Of a stretch of DNA of 64,000 nucleotides, positions 26,747 through 36,373 are shown in pieces. The first letter of the stretch is position 1; the number at the start of each line of letters is the position of its first letter. A model generated the notes under the pieces. It did not search any database. It was not told the origin of the DNA and saw nothing but the letters and a program-made list of their open reading frames with translations. The position numbers were made by a program, and so were the translations under genes. The stretch spans positions 1 to 64,000 of the forward strand of contig JAMHWD010000015.1 in assembly GCA_035911135.1 (NCBI GenBank), in the 5' to 3' direction. The DNA is from JAMHWD01 sp035911135. Lineage in GTDB: Bacteria > Pseudomonadota > Alphaproteobacteria > Micavibrionales > Micavibrionaceae.

Positions 26747-26877
26747 GTCTGACCTCAACGGGAATTACTACGGAGATATTGATTTTTTTGATTGATTGAA
26801 TTGCTTGTGAAACCTGGCCATAGGTTTAGACCAGATTGAAGGCATGAGTCAAAACTAAATCAATATAACAGGATTCT

Positions 26878-28617
26878 TTAGTTGAGGGAAACTGGACGGA
26901 CCATGGATGAATTTGACATATCACCAGAGTCATTCTGCGCTTGCAGCCCGGAAGCATTCAATTTTGCAAGCTTATTTAACAGAATCTTGTCATGGCCGTA
27001 TATATCACGGCCAAATACCACCTGCCCCTGATCATTCATCCAGGCTGTGTAATACATCATGTAAACCGGAATGGTGTGATCAATAGCCACATCGCTTAAA
27101 CGGCCGCCAGCCAGAATAGAATCCAGCTTTGCGGGCTGCCAGCTTGCCTTGGATTCAAGGATAAATTCAGCCATCTTGCGCGGCTCCTGCATCCGCATGC
27201 AGCCCGAAGATTGCGCGCGGTCCGCCTTGTTGAAATATTCCTTCTGGTTCGTGTCATGCAGATAAATATCATATTCATTGGGCATCAGGACGCGGATCTT
27301 GCCGAGCGGATTATGCGATCCCGGAACCTGCACCAGACGCACCAGATGCATCTCATCCGGGCGCACCGTACTCCAGTCAATCCCCAGCGGATCAACCGTC
27401 ACGCGCTTGCCATCAATCACAGCCGATAATTCAATACCCTTATCAATCAGATACATGGGGTCCTGCTGCAATTTGGGCAGGATATCCTTTTTCTTGATCG
27501 TAGGCGGCACCGTCCATGTCGGGTTCAGACGCACACCTGTAATTTCCGTCACGAATGATTTGGTCGGGCGCTCCTTGCGGCCCACAATCACATCCATATC
27601 AAAAGCAACCTGACCATCCTTGATGGCCCATAGCTTGGCGGCAGGGATATTCACAATCACGAATTTTGCCGGGCGGTTGGTCTCAGCCCAGCGAAGGCGC
27701 TCAAGATTGGCGATCAGCTGTCCGGTTTTTTGCTCCTGACGGATATTCATCAGCTCGGCTGTCTGCGGGCCAATAATCCCATCGGGCTTCACGCCGTGCT
27801 CATTCTGAAACGACACCACAGCCGCAGCCAGCGCATCATCATAGGTAATCTTATTTATACCTTCCGGCGCCGCAACGCTTAAGCGCTCGCGGATTTTTAA
27901 AACCTGCTGACTCTGCTGGCCGGGCTTAAGCGGAGAAGTAATGGAAATAGGAAGAATTTTTTCATAGTCCGGCGCACCGGCTTCCGTCATGCGGATCAGT
28001 TCCGATTGCAAGGTCTTGTATGTCTGGCTTTGAGGGGGAGCAGCATCAAGAACCGTTTTAACATCGCCCGATGGCTGAAGGCGAGCGAGCGCCTGCGCCG
28101 GCGTGATGCGCTGCTTCCAATCCTTGGCGCGCAGGCCAAGCGAAGCCGCATCCACGCGCATACCGCTTAAATCACGGACATAACGCACGAAAGATTCTGT
28201 GAGGAGCAACTCCAGCTCATGCGCCTCAGGTGAACCGGATTTGGGATTGCCAGAGGCCAGCGCCTGCATCTGGCTGGCGAAATAATGATCGGGATTAAGC
28301 CCATGCGACCACGATAACGTCGCGGCATTCATCATATCCTGAGCGCGGGAATAAAGACCGGAATCACTCATCCAGTAAGGCTCGTTATACCGCGCCGCGT
28401 AAAACGCCTTCACGGCATCGGCATCGGACAGCACAATCCCGCCATCAAGGCCGGGCATAGCAGAGGCCGAAGCCGCAATTTTCAGCGATCCGCCATCCTG
28501 ATATTGGGCAATGGCGGGCACATATGAGGCGGCAATGCCTGTGCATAAGATGGTGGACAACACCAAAATTGAATGCAAAGACAACTTTTTATGATTGAAA
28601 CTGATCTGAACCCGCAT
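26878..28617 (-). CDS. ldtD: L,D-transpeptidase of the YcbB/LdtD type
   Basis: I start at ATG 28617, giving 579 residues; a GTG at 28650 would add 11. A signal or membrane anchor segment covers about 15-38. A scaffold domain and a peptidoglycan-binding repeat (AVVSFQNEHGVKPDGIIGPQTAELM) follow. The YkuD catalytic domain shows the active site as HDTNQKEYF and SSGCMRM, with His454 and Cys473. The enzyme forms 3-3 cross-links or attaches proteins to the wall. It lies just upstream of mepK on the same strand, with 131 bases between. Confidence 0.94.
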   Translation of the reverse strand: MRVQISFNHKKLSLHSILVLSTILCTGIAASYVPAIAQYQDGGSLKIAASASAMPGLDGGIVLSDADAVKAFYAARYNEPYWMSDSGLYSRAQDMMNAATLSWSHGLNPDHYFASQMQALASGNPKSGSPEAHELELLLTESFVRYVRDLSGMRVDAASLGLRAKDWKQRITPAQALARLQPSGDVKTVLDAAPPQSQTYKTLQSELIRMTEAGAPDYEKILPISITSPLKPGQQSQQVLKIRERLSVAAPEGINKITYDDALAAAVVSFQNEHGVKPDGIIGPQTAELMNIRQEQKTGQLIANLERLRWAETNRPAKFVIVNIPAAKLWAIKDGQVAFDMDVIVGRKERPTKSFVTEITGVRLNPTWTVPPTIKKKDILPKLQQDPMYLIDKGIELSAVIDGKRVTVDPLGIDWSTVRPDEMHLVRLVQVPGSHNPLGKIRVLMPNEYDIYLHDTNQKEYFNKADRAQSSGCMRMQEPRKMAEFILESKASWQPAKLDSILAGGRLSDVAIDHTIPVYMMYYTAWMNDQGQVVFGRDIYGHDKILLNKLAKLNASGLQAQNDSGDMSNSSMVRPVSLN

Positions 28618-28699
28618 TGCGCCGGAATACCCTTTTTGTGACCCTAACACACAGATTCTATCACAAAAACTATTAACGGACGCTTATGATATTATGGAT

Positions 28700-30448
28700 T
28701 TACAAATCCACGAATACATGTGTTTCGGCTTGTGCGCCCGGATGGGTAACCGCCCCATCACGGGCCGGCCCGACAAGGGCCGCATATTTCTGTAACGCAC
28801 CAGCATTGTAATTTGTTCGCCGCGGGGTCCAATTTTTCTGGCGCTCGGCCAGCTCGGCATCCGAAAGCTTTACATCCAGCGTGCCTTTATCGGCATCAAT
28901 GCGAATGATATCACCATCCTGAACAAGAGCAATCGGCCCGCCAACGCCCGCTTCCGGGCCGACATGGCCGATGCAGAACCCGCGCGTGCCGCCGGAAAAA
29001 CGTCCGTCAGTAATCAGCGCGACCTTCTCGCCCATGCCCTGCCCGTAAATCGCGGCAGTGGTCGAGAGCATTTCCTTCATGCCCGGCCCGCCCTTCGGTC
29101 CTTCATAGCGCAGGATAAGAACATCGCCCTCCTTATACGCTTTGTCCGAGACCGCCTTGTAACAGGCATCTTCGCCATCGAATACCCGCGCCGGACCTTC
29201 GAATACAAGGTTCTTGAGGCCCGCGATTTTTACAATCGCCCCTTCCGGGGCAAGATTGCCCTTCAGGCCGACAACACCGCCCGTGGCATAAATCGGCTTG
29301 GCACAGCGGAAAACCACATCCTGATTTTCCGGGAACTTCACATCCTTGACGTTTTCGGCCAGCGTCTTGCCCGTGACGGTAATGCAATCACCATGCAGAT
29401 AGCCATTATCCAAGAGTTCCTTGATCACCACGGCCACGCCGCCAATATCATGCAGATGCTTGGAAAGATACGTGCCGCCGGGACGAAGGTTAGCGATATA
29501 GGGCGTGCGCTTGAAGACTTCCGCCACATCGAACAGGTCGAACTTGATGCCTGCCTCATGCGCGATAGCCGGCAAATGCAGCGCCGCATTCGTGGAGCCG
29601 CCAGTGGCCGCCACGATAGCCGCGGCATTTTCCAAAGATTTGCGCGTGATGATCTCGCGCGGCAGCGGCCCGCCATTCTTGATCAGATCAACAACGACCT
29701 TGCCGGAAACCTCGGCCATATCGCCCTTATGCTCATCCACGGCCGGGATACCATTCGCGCCGGGAACGGCAAGGCCCATCACTTCAGCCACGCAGGACAT
29801 TGTGTTCGCCGTGAACTGGCCGCCGCAGGCCCCTGCGCCCGGCAGCGCGCCGCATTCACATTTATAAAGGTCTTCATCGGAGATCTTGCCTACGGAATGC
29901 TCGCCCACCGCCTCATACACGGTCACGATATCGGCGTCCTTGCCCTTATATTTTCCGGGCATGATCGTCCCACCATAAAGAAAGACAGATGGCACGTTCA
30001 AACGCGCCATAACCATCATCATCCCCGGAAGCGACTTATCGCAGCCCGCCAGCCCCACCAGCGCATCATAGCAATGGCCGCGCATGGTCAGTTCAACGGA
30101 ATCCGCAATCACTTCGCGCGAAGCCAGCGAGGAACGCATCCCCTCATGCCCCATCGCGATACCGTCCGTGACCGTAATAGTCGTAAATTCGCGCGGCGTC
30201 GCATCCGCAGCTGAAACGCCTTTCTTCACCGATTGCGCGATATCCGCCAGCTTGATGTTACAAGGCGCGGCTTCGTTCCAGCATGTCGCAACCCCCACCA
30301 ATGGCTTGGCGATATCTTCATCCGTCAGCCCCATAGCGCGGAGCATCGCGCGGTGCGGCGAAGAATCCGGCCCCATCGTCGTATAACGTGAGACAAGCTT
30401 GGATTTATCCCAACCATTCGGATGGGCGCGCTTGGGATTGTAAGTCAT
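28700..30448 (-). CDS. ilvD: Dihydroxy-acid dehydratase
   Basis: The 582-residue enzyme makes the keto acids of valine and isoleucine. Start ATG 30448 has CAGGAG six bases upstream; the frame extends further but without support. Iron-sulphur and active-site blocks are GVATCWNEAAPCN, GLAGCDKSLPGMMM, GAGACGGQFTANTM and DGRFSGGTRGFCIGHV, followed by the C-terminal GAQAETHVFVDL. The length and cysteines suggest the [2Fe-2S] class. It is divergent from the YjgR-like ATPase gene with about 80 bases between. No other ilv biosynthesis gene is certain in the window. Confidence 0.96.
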   Translation of the reverse strand: MTYNPKRAHPNGWDKSKLVSRYTTMGPDSSPHRAMLRAMGLTDEDIAKPLVGVATCWNEAAPCNIKLADIAQSVKKGVSAADATPREFTTITVTDGIAMGHEGMRSSLASREVIADSVELTMRGHCYDALVGLAGCDKSLPGMMMVMARLNVPSVFLYGGTIMPGKYKGKDADIVTVYEAVGEHSVGKISDEDLYKCECGALPGAGACGGQFTANTMSCVAEVMGLAVPGANGIPAVDEHKGDMAEVSGKVVVDLIKNGGPLPREIITRKSLENAAAIVAATGGSTNAALHLPAIAHEAGIKFDLFDVAEVFKRTPYIANLRPGGTYLSKHLHDIGGVAVVIKELLDNGYLHGDCITVTGKTLAENVKDVKFPENQDVVFRCAKPIYATGGVVGLKGNLAPEGAIVKIAGLKNLVFEGPARVFDGEDACYKAVSDKAYKEGDVLILRYEGPKGGPGMKEMLSTTAAIYGQGMGEKVALITDGRFSGGTRGFCIGHVGPEAGVGGPIALVQDGDIIRIDADKGTLDVKLSDAELAERQKNWTPRRTNYNAGALQKYAALVGPARDGAVTHPGAQAETHVFVDL

Positions 30449-30529
30449 TGTTTCTCCTGCAGGGATTCTTTTTCTGGCCTTATATGTATCCCCGTTGCCC
30501 ATAAATCGTCAACACACTATAATCGGCTT

Positions 30530-32029
30530 ATGACCCAGAACACTTTGTATATCGGATCGGTAACTGGACAACCGGACCACAAAATTGCCCTCCCCCTTTC
30601 TCGCGCCAACCGCCACGGCCTGATTGCCGGTGCGACCGGCACCGGCAAGACCGTGACACTGCAGGCCCTGGCTGAAGGCTTCTCGGCGGCCGGTATCCCT
30701 GTTTTCATGGCGGATGTGAAGGGCGATCTGACAGGCATATGCCAGCCCTCCGCCATGCAGGATTTCCTGATCAAACGCGCAGAAACCATCGGACTTGCGC
30801 CCTACACGCCTGCGGCCTGCCCGGTGATTTTCTGGGATATGTTCGGCACGGCCGGCCACCCTCTTCGCACAACCATCTCGGAAATCGGGCCCTTGCTCCT
30901 TGCCCGCATCCTTGACCTGAATGATACACAAGAAGGCATGTTACAAGTAGCCTTCCGCGTAGCCGATGAGCAGGGATTGCTTATTCTCGACCTGAAAGAC
31001 CTGCGCGCCCTGCTGACACATGTTTCTGAAAACGCCAAGGAAATTTCCCGTGAATACGGCAATGTCGCGCCGCAATCCATCGCCGCGATCCAGCGTGCCC
31101 TTCTGGCGCTGGATGAGCAAGGCGCTGAGCATTTCTTCGGCGAGCCAGCCTTAAATCTCAATGATTTCATGCGTATCTCTTATGACGGGCGCGGCTTTAT
31201 CAGCCTGCTCAACGCCACAAAGCTGATGCACACCCCAAGGCTTTATGCCACGTTTTTGCTCTGGATGCTCTCGGAGCTCTTTGAGCAACTCCCCGAAGTT
31301 GGCGATCTGCCTAAACCCAAGCTGGTATTCTTTTTCGATGAAGCGCATCTGCTTTTCAAGGACGCGCCAAAATCCCTGCTGGATAAAATTGAAAATGTCG
31401 TACGCCTGATCCGTTCCAAAGGCGTGGGCGTATATTTCATTACGCAATCACCAGAAGATGTTCCGGAAAGCGTGCTGGCGCAGCTCGGCCACAAGGTGCA
31501 GCATGCCTTGCGCGCCTTCACCCCTGCCCAGCAAAAATATATCAAGGCCGCCGCGCAGGGCTTCAGGCCCAATCCTGCGCTGGATGTTGAAGATACAGTG
31601 CAGCAACTCGCGGTCGGCGAGGCGCTGGTTTCCTTGCTGGATGAAAGCGGAACCCCCGCCATGGTGGAGCGCGTACTGATCCGCCCGCCCGCTTCAAGGC
31701 TCGGTCCGGCGGAAGCCGGCATGGTAGCCACCTTCATGCAAAACAGCCCCGTGGCAAGCATCTACACAGCGGCGCTTGACCGTGAATCTGCCTATGAGAT
31801 CCTCAAGCAAAGAGCTGATACGGCCCAGACACAAATTGAAACCGCGCGTGAATCTGCCCGCACCAGCCGAAAACCACCTTCATCGCCAACCCCCGCGCCG
31901 CGCTCATCCAACCGCCAAAGCACAGGCGAGGCGCTGGTGAAATCCATCGTCCGCGCGGCCGGCAGCCAGATCGGACGCCAGATAACCAGCTCCATCATGC
32001 GCGGCATCATGGGAAGCCTGAAGAAATAA
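30530..32029 (+). CDS. yjgR: HerA-like ATPase, YjgR/DUF853 family
   Basis: The 499-residue protein matches E. coli YjgR in length. The Walker A motif is GATGTGKTVTLQ near residue 35, Walker B is LVFFFDEAHLLF near 265, and a VYFITQSPEDVP sensor block follows. The C-terminus is Ser/Pro/Arg rich and ends in small hydrophobic residues. Start ATG 30530 precedes the conserved LYIGSVTG; an earlier ATG at 30422 lies within divergent ilvD. Cellular function of the family is not established; relatives are DNA-translocating HerA/FtsK motors. Confidence 0.9.
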   Translation: MTQNTLYIGSVTGQPDHKIALPLSRANRHGLIAGATGTGKTVTLQALAEGFSAAGIPVFMADVKGDLTGICQPSAMQDFLIKRAETIGLAPYTPAACPVIFWDMFGTAGHPLRTTISEIGPLLLARILDLNDTQEGMLQVAFRVADEQGLLILDLKDLRALLTHVSENAKEISREYGNVAPQSIAAIQRALLALDEQGAEHFFGEPALNLNDFMRISYDGRGFISLLNATKLMHTPRLYATFLLWMLSELFEQLPEVGDLPKPKLVFFFDEAHLLFKDAPKSLLDKIENVVRLIRSKGVGVYFITQSPEDVPESVLAQLGHKVQHALRAFTPAQQKYIKAAAQGFRPNPALDVEDTVQQLAVGEALVSLLDESGTPAMVERVLIRPPASRLGPAEAGMVATFMQNSPVASIYTAALDRESAYEILKQRADTAQTQIETARESARTSRKPPSSPTPAPRSSNRQSTGEALVKSIVRAAGSQIGRQITSSIMRGIMGSLKK

Positions 32030-32043
32030 AACAGTGCTGAAAG

Positions 32044-32598
32044 CTATTCCGGCTTATCTTTAACGATAATCTGAATATCCTGATTTTCTTCCGCATTCAG
32101 GACCAGCTCATTATAGGCCCGGCGGAACTGAACGCCATTGGCGACATAGGGAATACGCACGAAACGTTGCCCCACGCCCATAATAATGACGTTGGAGTAC
32201 CCCAGAATAAATCCGGGCAGCATCCGCTCCAGCTCAATGCTCTCGATATTCTTAAAGCGCATATCAACCACATCGACTTGCAAGATGCCGGTACGCATCA
32301 ATATTCTTTTGTCTGTCAGCACCAGCAAAAGCATATGCTGCATCAAAAGACTGTGCACAAGGCCAATCAGCCCGGCCAATATCAAAATCATACCCAGCGG
32401 CAGAATCAGGAGTGAAAGAAGAAACCCGAAGACCAGTATCGCCCCGCTCTTCCAGAAAATTCCCCAATGTACCTCACCGCGCACCAGTATCTTCTCGCCC
32501 TTGATCAGAATGCCTTCCGCATTCAAATCGGTGTTAGGAAGATTAAACAAAGGCTTCTTTCCGCGCGGCGCGGCTTTTCTGTCATTTACATCGCTCAT
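32044..32598 (-). CDS. Membrane protein with bacterial PH domain (bPH2-like)
   Basis: The 184-residue protein has two close hydrophobic segments (about 50-90: IFWKSGAILVFGFLLSLLI and MILILAGLIGLVHSLL) followed by a PH-like beta domain. That domain contains LTDKRILMRTGILQVDVVDMRFKNIESIEL, a typical bPH2 signature. It overlaps the preceding PH gene by four bases (ATGA), so the two are translationally coupled and probably act together. Role unknown; such pairs (YdbS/YdbT type) are linked to membrane or envelope functions. Confidence 0.82.
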   Translation of the reverse strand: MSDVNDRKAAPRGKKPLFNLPNTDLNAEGILIKGEKILVRGEVHWGIFWKSGAILVFGFLLSLLILPLGMILILAGLIGLVHSLLMQHMLLLVLTDKRILMRTGILQVDVVDMRFKNIESIELERMLPGFILGYSNVIIMGVGQRFVRIPYVANGVQFRRAYNELVLNAEENQDIQIIVKDKPE

Positions 32599-33125
32599 AT
32601 AGACCTCGCCTTTTCTATCGCCTTACGAAATGCAATCGGATCCTGAATAGGCGGCAAGATAACTTCACCAACCCCCATCCCCCGAATCGCAAGGCGGCCA
32701 TAGTTAAATAAACGTCCGAAAATGCTTTGCTGTACATTCACGCCTTCAATACGGTCAATGCTGATCTCGCCGACCTGACGCGCCACAAGGCCGCGCTTAT
32801 ATATAAGGCGGTTACTGGTAATCGCGATCTCCGTTGTGGCCTTGACGATCATCATCTGCGCGAAGCTCAAAAGCCCGAAAATAAAAACAACAAAAGAAAG
32901 AATGCGAATCCCGGGATGAAGAGAGCGGATAGATTCCAGCAATCCTGCCTCATAAGGCAGCCAGCCAAAGTTCTTATACCCCAAAATAGAAGCCACAATC
33001 ACAATAACGCTGCCCGCCACGCCCCAGATAATGGCCATGAAGGCACTCAAGGTATAAAACCAGTGAAACTGGCCGATATAAACCAGCTCCTCATTGGGGC
33101 CAAGCGATTGCTGAACATAAAGCAT
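32595..33125 (-). CDS. Membrane protein with bacterial PH domain (bPH2-like)
   Basis: The 176-residue protein has two hydrophobic segments (about 28-52 and 74-95). A bPH2 domain with ITSNRLIYKRGLVARQVGEISIDRIEGVNVQQSI follows. It is the first gene of a two-gene unit, and its TGA overlaps the ATG of its homologue at 32598. The shared layout (two helices, then a PH domain) suggests an ancient duplication. Function not known. Confidence 0.83.
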   Translation of the reverse strand: MLYVQQSLGPNEELVYIGQFHWFYTLSAFMAIIWGVAGSVIVIVASILGYKNFGWLPYEAGLLESIRSLHPGIRILSFVVFIFGLLSFAQMMIVKATTEIAITSNRLIYKRGLVARQVGEISIDRIEGVNVQQSIFGRLFNYGRLAIRGMGVGEVILPPIQDPIAFRKAIEKARSI

Positions 33126-33218
33126 CTAAAAATCCATCACAAAAATTCTGACGATATTATCCTGAAAAGATGGGAGATGGGCAATAGGCCAGCGCGGCTT
33201 GCCGGCCTGCCAGATGAT

Positions 33219-34310
33219 TTAATCCCCAAAAGAAATACCAAGCGCCCGCGCCGTGGCAACCAGCGCACCTTTGGGATCAACCGTATGACAGCTTTGCACC
33301 ACCTCGGCGATGGAAACATCCATAACCTGCCGGTTTTGCCAGGCCACCATGCGTCCGAATTTCCCCTGATCGGCCAGTTCCGCCGCCCGCGCGCCCAGCG
33401 CCGAGGCCAACAGGCGGTCATTCCAGCTTGGCGATCCGCCGCGCTGCACATGACCCAGAACCGTGACCCGCGTTTCCGATCCCGTTGCCGCAGATATCTG
33501 CGCGGCCAGCGCCTCGCCAACCCCGCCATAGCGCACCTGTCCGCCGCTATGCTGAACCTTGGATGATGCGCCGCTGGAATCTCTTACGGCTTCCGAGACA
33601 ATCACAAGGGCAAAATTGCGGCCATGCGCCTTGATATCTTCGATCTTGGCGGCGATGCTGGCAATATTATAAGAAATTTCCGGGATCAGAATAATATCCG
33701 CCCCGCCGGCAATACCGGCATTCAGGGCAATATGCCCGGCATCCCGGCCCATGACCTCAAGGATCATCACCCGGTCATGACTGGCAGCGGTGGGCTGGAG
33801 CCGGTCCAGCGCTTCGGTCGCCACGGCCACAGCCGTATCAAAGCCGATGGAAAGGTCAGTAAGGCTGACATCATTATCAATGGTTTTAGGTATGCCGATA
33901 AAATTAAAGCCGCCCTGCTTGGCAAGGCGCACCAGAATATCAAAGCTGCCATCACCGCCAATCCCCAGCAACGCCGTAATCCCCAGCGCCTTTACGGCGG
34001 CGATCAATTCTTCGGAACGGTCCTTGAAACTGCCATCTGGCATTGGAAAGGCAAAAGGATCACGATTATTGGTCGTCCCCAATATTGTGCCGCCCTGCCG
34101 CATGATGGGCGCAGGCAAACTGTCCGCGCTTAAAGGCATGGTCCGGGGCGAAGAATCCAGCAAGCCGGCAGTTCCGTTTTCAATACCCACAACCGACCAG
34201 CCAAGGCTCTCCGCCCGGATAACGGCCGCCCGCAATGCCGCATTCAGCCCCGCGCAATCACCGCCGCTGGTAAGGATCGCCATAGTTTTGGATGATGCGT
34301 GATTTCTCAT
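33219..34310 (-). CDS. pfkA: 6-phosphofructokinase
   Basis: The 363-residue enzyme phosphorylates fructose 6-phosphate. LTSGGDCAGLNAALRA opens the fold (ATG 34283 is a possible shorter start). GGDGSFD at 118-124 and PKTIDNDVS at 141-149 form the phosphoryl donor site. EVMGRDAGHIA and LGHVQRGGSP complete it. Gly121 in GGDGS points to ATP use, while Lys142 in PKTIDND is the residue seen in pyrophosphate enzymes. This combination occurs in a separate clade of ATP enzymes, so ATP is the better guess. A ppdK gene is at 58766. Confidence 0.93.
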   Translation of the reverse strand: MRNHASSKTMAILTSGGDCAGLNAALRAAVIRAESLGWSVVGIENGTAGLLDSSPRTMPLSADSLPAPIMRQGGTILGTTNNRDPFAFPMPDGSFKDRSEELIAAVKALGITALLGIGGDGSFDILVRLAKQGGFNFIGIPKTIDNDVSLTDLSIGFDTAVAVATEALDRLQPTAASHDRVMILEVMGRDAGHIALNAGIAGGADIILIPEISYNIASIAAKIEDIKAHGRNFALVIVSEAVRDSSGASSKVQHSGGQVRYGGVGEALAAQISAATGSETRVTVLGHVQRGGSPSWNDRLLASALGARAAELADQGKFGRMVAWQNRQVMDVSIAEVVQSCHTVDPKGALVATARALGISFGD

Positions 34311-34313
34311 AAT

Positions 34314-34344
34314 TTGACGGCGATATATGCTGCTATGGTATAAT
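34314..34344 (+). promoter_or_regulatory. Extended -10 promoter for the DUF465 gene
   Basis: TATAAT at 34339-34344 is a perfect -10 box, and TGG directly before it gives the extended -10 motif. TTGACG at 34314-34319 is a good -35 box, but the 19-base spacing is long. The site faces the small gene starting near 34449 and the purEK genes beyond it. Confidence 0.6.
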
Positions 34345-34448
34345 GATCAGATAGGCGACGTAAAACTCGCAAAATTTTGCTTATTATCAAAATTTATGAT
34401 ATTCATACTACATATCATCTGATAGCATTAAAAGATTGGAAACGTAAC

Positions 34449-34670
34449 TTGTACGACTTTTCTTACATGGAAGATCAGGACGAGCTTAGACTTAAGCTCA
34501 TAGAATATAAAAACGAGCATAAGGCACTCGACCGTATGATCGACGAGATGACTCGTAGCGATCAGCCCGTCAACCTGTTCCAGATGCAGCAGCTTAAGAA
34601 GAAAAAGCTCTGGTTCAAGGATATGATCCAGAAGCTCGAAAGCGCCCTGATAGACGACATTATCGCTTAG
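34449..34670 (+). CDS. Small DUF465 (YdcH-like) protein
   Basis: The core (EYKNEHKALDRMIDEM, LKKKKLWFKDMIQKLE) is a two-helix hairpin typical of DUF465 proteins, which are common in alphaproteobacteria and of unknown function. The start is uncertain. TTG 34449 has GGAAA six bases upstream (73 residues), ATG 34467 gives the usual DUF465 length (67), and a longer frame from 34377 would overlap the leader. It precedes purE by 52 bases on the same strand. Confidence 0.8.
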   Translation: MYDFSYMEDQDELRLKLIEYKNEHKALDRMIDEMTRSDQPVNLFQMQQLKKKKLWFKDMIQKLESALIDDIIA

Positions 34671-34722
34671 ATTCAGCGACTTAAAACTTGATTTTCAACC
34701 AACATGCGCTGTATAACAACGC

Positions 34723-35217
34723 ATGACGCATTCCGATCCTCACCCTCTTGTTGGCATTATCATGGGCTCCCAGTCAGATTGGGAGACAATGATCGAAGCC
34801 CATAAAATCCTTAAAGACTTTCAGATCCCACATGAAGTGCGCATTGTCTCGGCGCACCGGACGCCGGAGCGCATGGTTGAATACGCAAAAACCGCCAAAG
34901 ACCGCGGCCTGAAAGTCATCATTGCCGGCGCAGGCGGCGCGGCACATTTACCCGGCATGACCGCCAGCCTTACCCCCTTGCCCGTTTTGGGCGTTCCTGT
35001 TGAAAGCAAGGCCCTGAGCGGCATGGACAGCTTGCTCTCCATTGCCCAGATGCCGGGCGGCATTCCAGTTGGCACACTGGCCATCGGCAAGGCAGGCGCA
35101 AAAAATGCAGGCATTCTCGCGGCCTCCATACTGGCGGCCTTTGATAATGCGCTTTCTCAAAAACTGGAAACTTTCCGGAAAAACCAGACTGCCTCCGTCA
35201 AGGAACAACCTGAATAG
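34723..35217 (+). CDS. purE: N5-carboxyaminoimidazole ribonucleotide mutase
   Basis: The 164-residue class I PurE moves the carboxyl group of N5-CAIR to form CAIR in purine synthesis. GIIMGSQSDWETM, VSAHRTPERM, AGAGGAAHLPGM and PVLGVPVESKALSG carry the catalytic Ser, Asp and His and the central loop. purK follows after six bases. Together the two replace the single vertebrate carboxylase. Confidence 0.97.
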   Translation: MTHSDPHPLVGIIMGSQSDWETMIEAHKILKDFQIPHEVRIVSAHRTPERMVEYAKTAKDRGLKVIIAGAGGAAHLPGMTASLTPLPVLGVPVESKALSGMDSLLSIAQMPGGIPVGTLAIGKAGAKNAGILAASILAAFDNALSQKLETFRKNQTASVKEQPE

Positions 35218-35223
35218 ACGCAA

Positions 35224-36282
35224 ATGAAAAAGATTACTCTTGGGATACTGGGCGGCGGACAGCTGGGACGCATGAGCGCCATGGCAGCAGCAGAGCTGGG
35301 GATCGAAGTTCATATATTCTGCCCCGAGGAAAATGCCCCGGCCAGTCAGGTCAGCGCCAAAACAATCACGGCTTCTTATGAAGACAAGGCTGCGCTGGCC
35401 GATTTCGCGGCAGATGTTGACATTATCAGCTATGAATTTGAAAATATTCCTTTAGAAACAGCTTCTTATCTTGAGGCTTTTAAACCTGTATATCCAAAAC
35501 CATCCTTATTGGAAGTCTCGCAGGACCGTATAGCCGAAAAAACATTCTTGAATTCCATCGGTATCGAAACGACACGGTGGGAAGCGATTAAGACGCCGGA
35601 AGATATCACAAATTGCCTCGTGAACTGGGCCGCACCATCCTGCATCATAAAAACAGCCCGTTTCGGATATGACGGCAAAGGCCAGCTCAAATTCAGATCC
35701 GGCGATAATGCCCGGAATGTCTTTGAAACACTTAATGGCACATTGATCGCCGAAGAGATCGTGGACTTTGAGTGCGAGATTTCGATGATTGCCGCCCGTG
35801 ACCGCTTTGGTGGCATTTCCACTTACGGCCCGATGTTAAACGAACATCGCAACCATATACTGCACAAAACTACCTACCCATCCCCGCTGCCGGCAGATTT
35901 ATGCACAAAAGCAATCCATATTGTTAAAAATTTGGCCGAACGCATTGATCTTGTTGGCGTATTAACTTTGGAAATGTTTGTCACAAAAGATGGCCATTTG
36001 CTGGCCAATGAAATCGCCCCGCGCACCCATAATTCTGGTCACTGGACGATTGATGCCTGCGCGGCCTCACAGTTCGAGCAACATGTCAGAACAGTCTGCG
36101 GCCTGCCAGTGGCCAGCGCAGGGAACCATTCTGCCGCCGTGATGATCAATCTGATTGGCGATGATATTCTGGCGCTGGAGCAATATATCAAAGCTGAAAA
36201 CACCTGCTTGCATCTCTATGGCAAGACAGACCCGCGTCCCGGCCGCAAAATGGGCCATGTCACCACGATAAAACCACTTTAA
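35224..36282 (+). CDS. purK: N5-carboxyaminoimidazole ribonucleotide synthase
   Basis: The 352-residue ATP-grasp enzyme makes N5-CAIR from AIR, bicarbonate and ATP. GILGGGQLGRM is the N-terminal signature. KTARFGYDGKGQ is the ATP-grasp loop, EISMIAARD follows, and NEIAPRTHNSGHWT is the C-terminal catalytic block. It is directly downstream of purE, whose product it supplies. No terminator was recognised after it. Confidence 0.97.
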   Translation: MKKITLGILGGGQLGRMSAMAAAELGIEVHIFCPEENAPASQVSAKTITASYEDKAALADFAADVDIISYEFENIPLETASYLEAFKPVYPKPSLLEVSQDRIAEKTFLNSIGIETTRWEAIKTPEDITNCLVNWAAPSCIIKTARFGYDGKGQLKFRSGDNARNVFETLNGTLIAEEIVDFECEISMIAARDRFGGISTYGPMLNEHRNHILHKTTYPSPLPADLCTKAIHIVKNLAERIDLVGVLTLEMFVTKDGHLLANEIAPRTHNSGHWTIDACAASQFEQHVRTVCGLPVASAGNHSAAVMINLIGDDILALEQYIKAENTCLHLYGKTDPRPGRKMGHVTTIKPL

Positions 36283-36373
36283 AGCCCCCGGCTCTGAGCC
36301 TAATTAACTTTTAATTAAAGAAAAATTAGATAAAATTGTATTTATTTGTCCGCACAGACATAAAAGGACGTTC

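Noticed and set aside
28964..30214. 416-codon open frame on the plus strand
   Set aside because: It lies wholly antisense to ilvD, whose motifs are complete. The translated product has no family pattern and is rich in His, Arg and Ala, as expected of a shadow frame.
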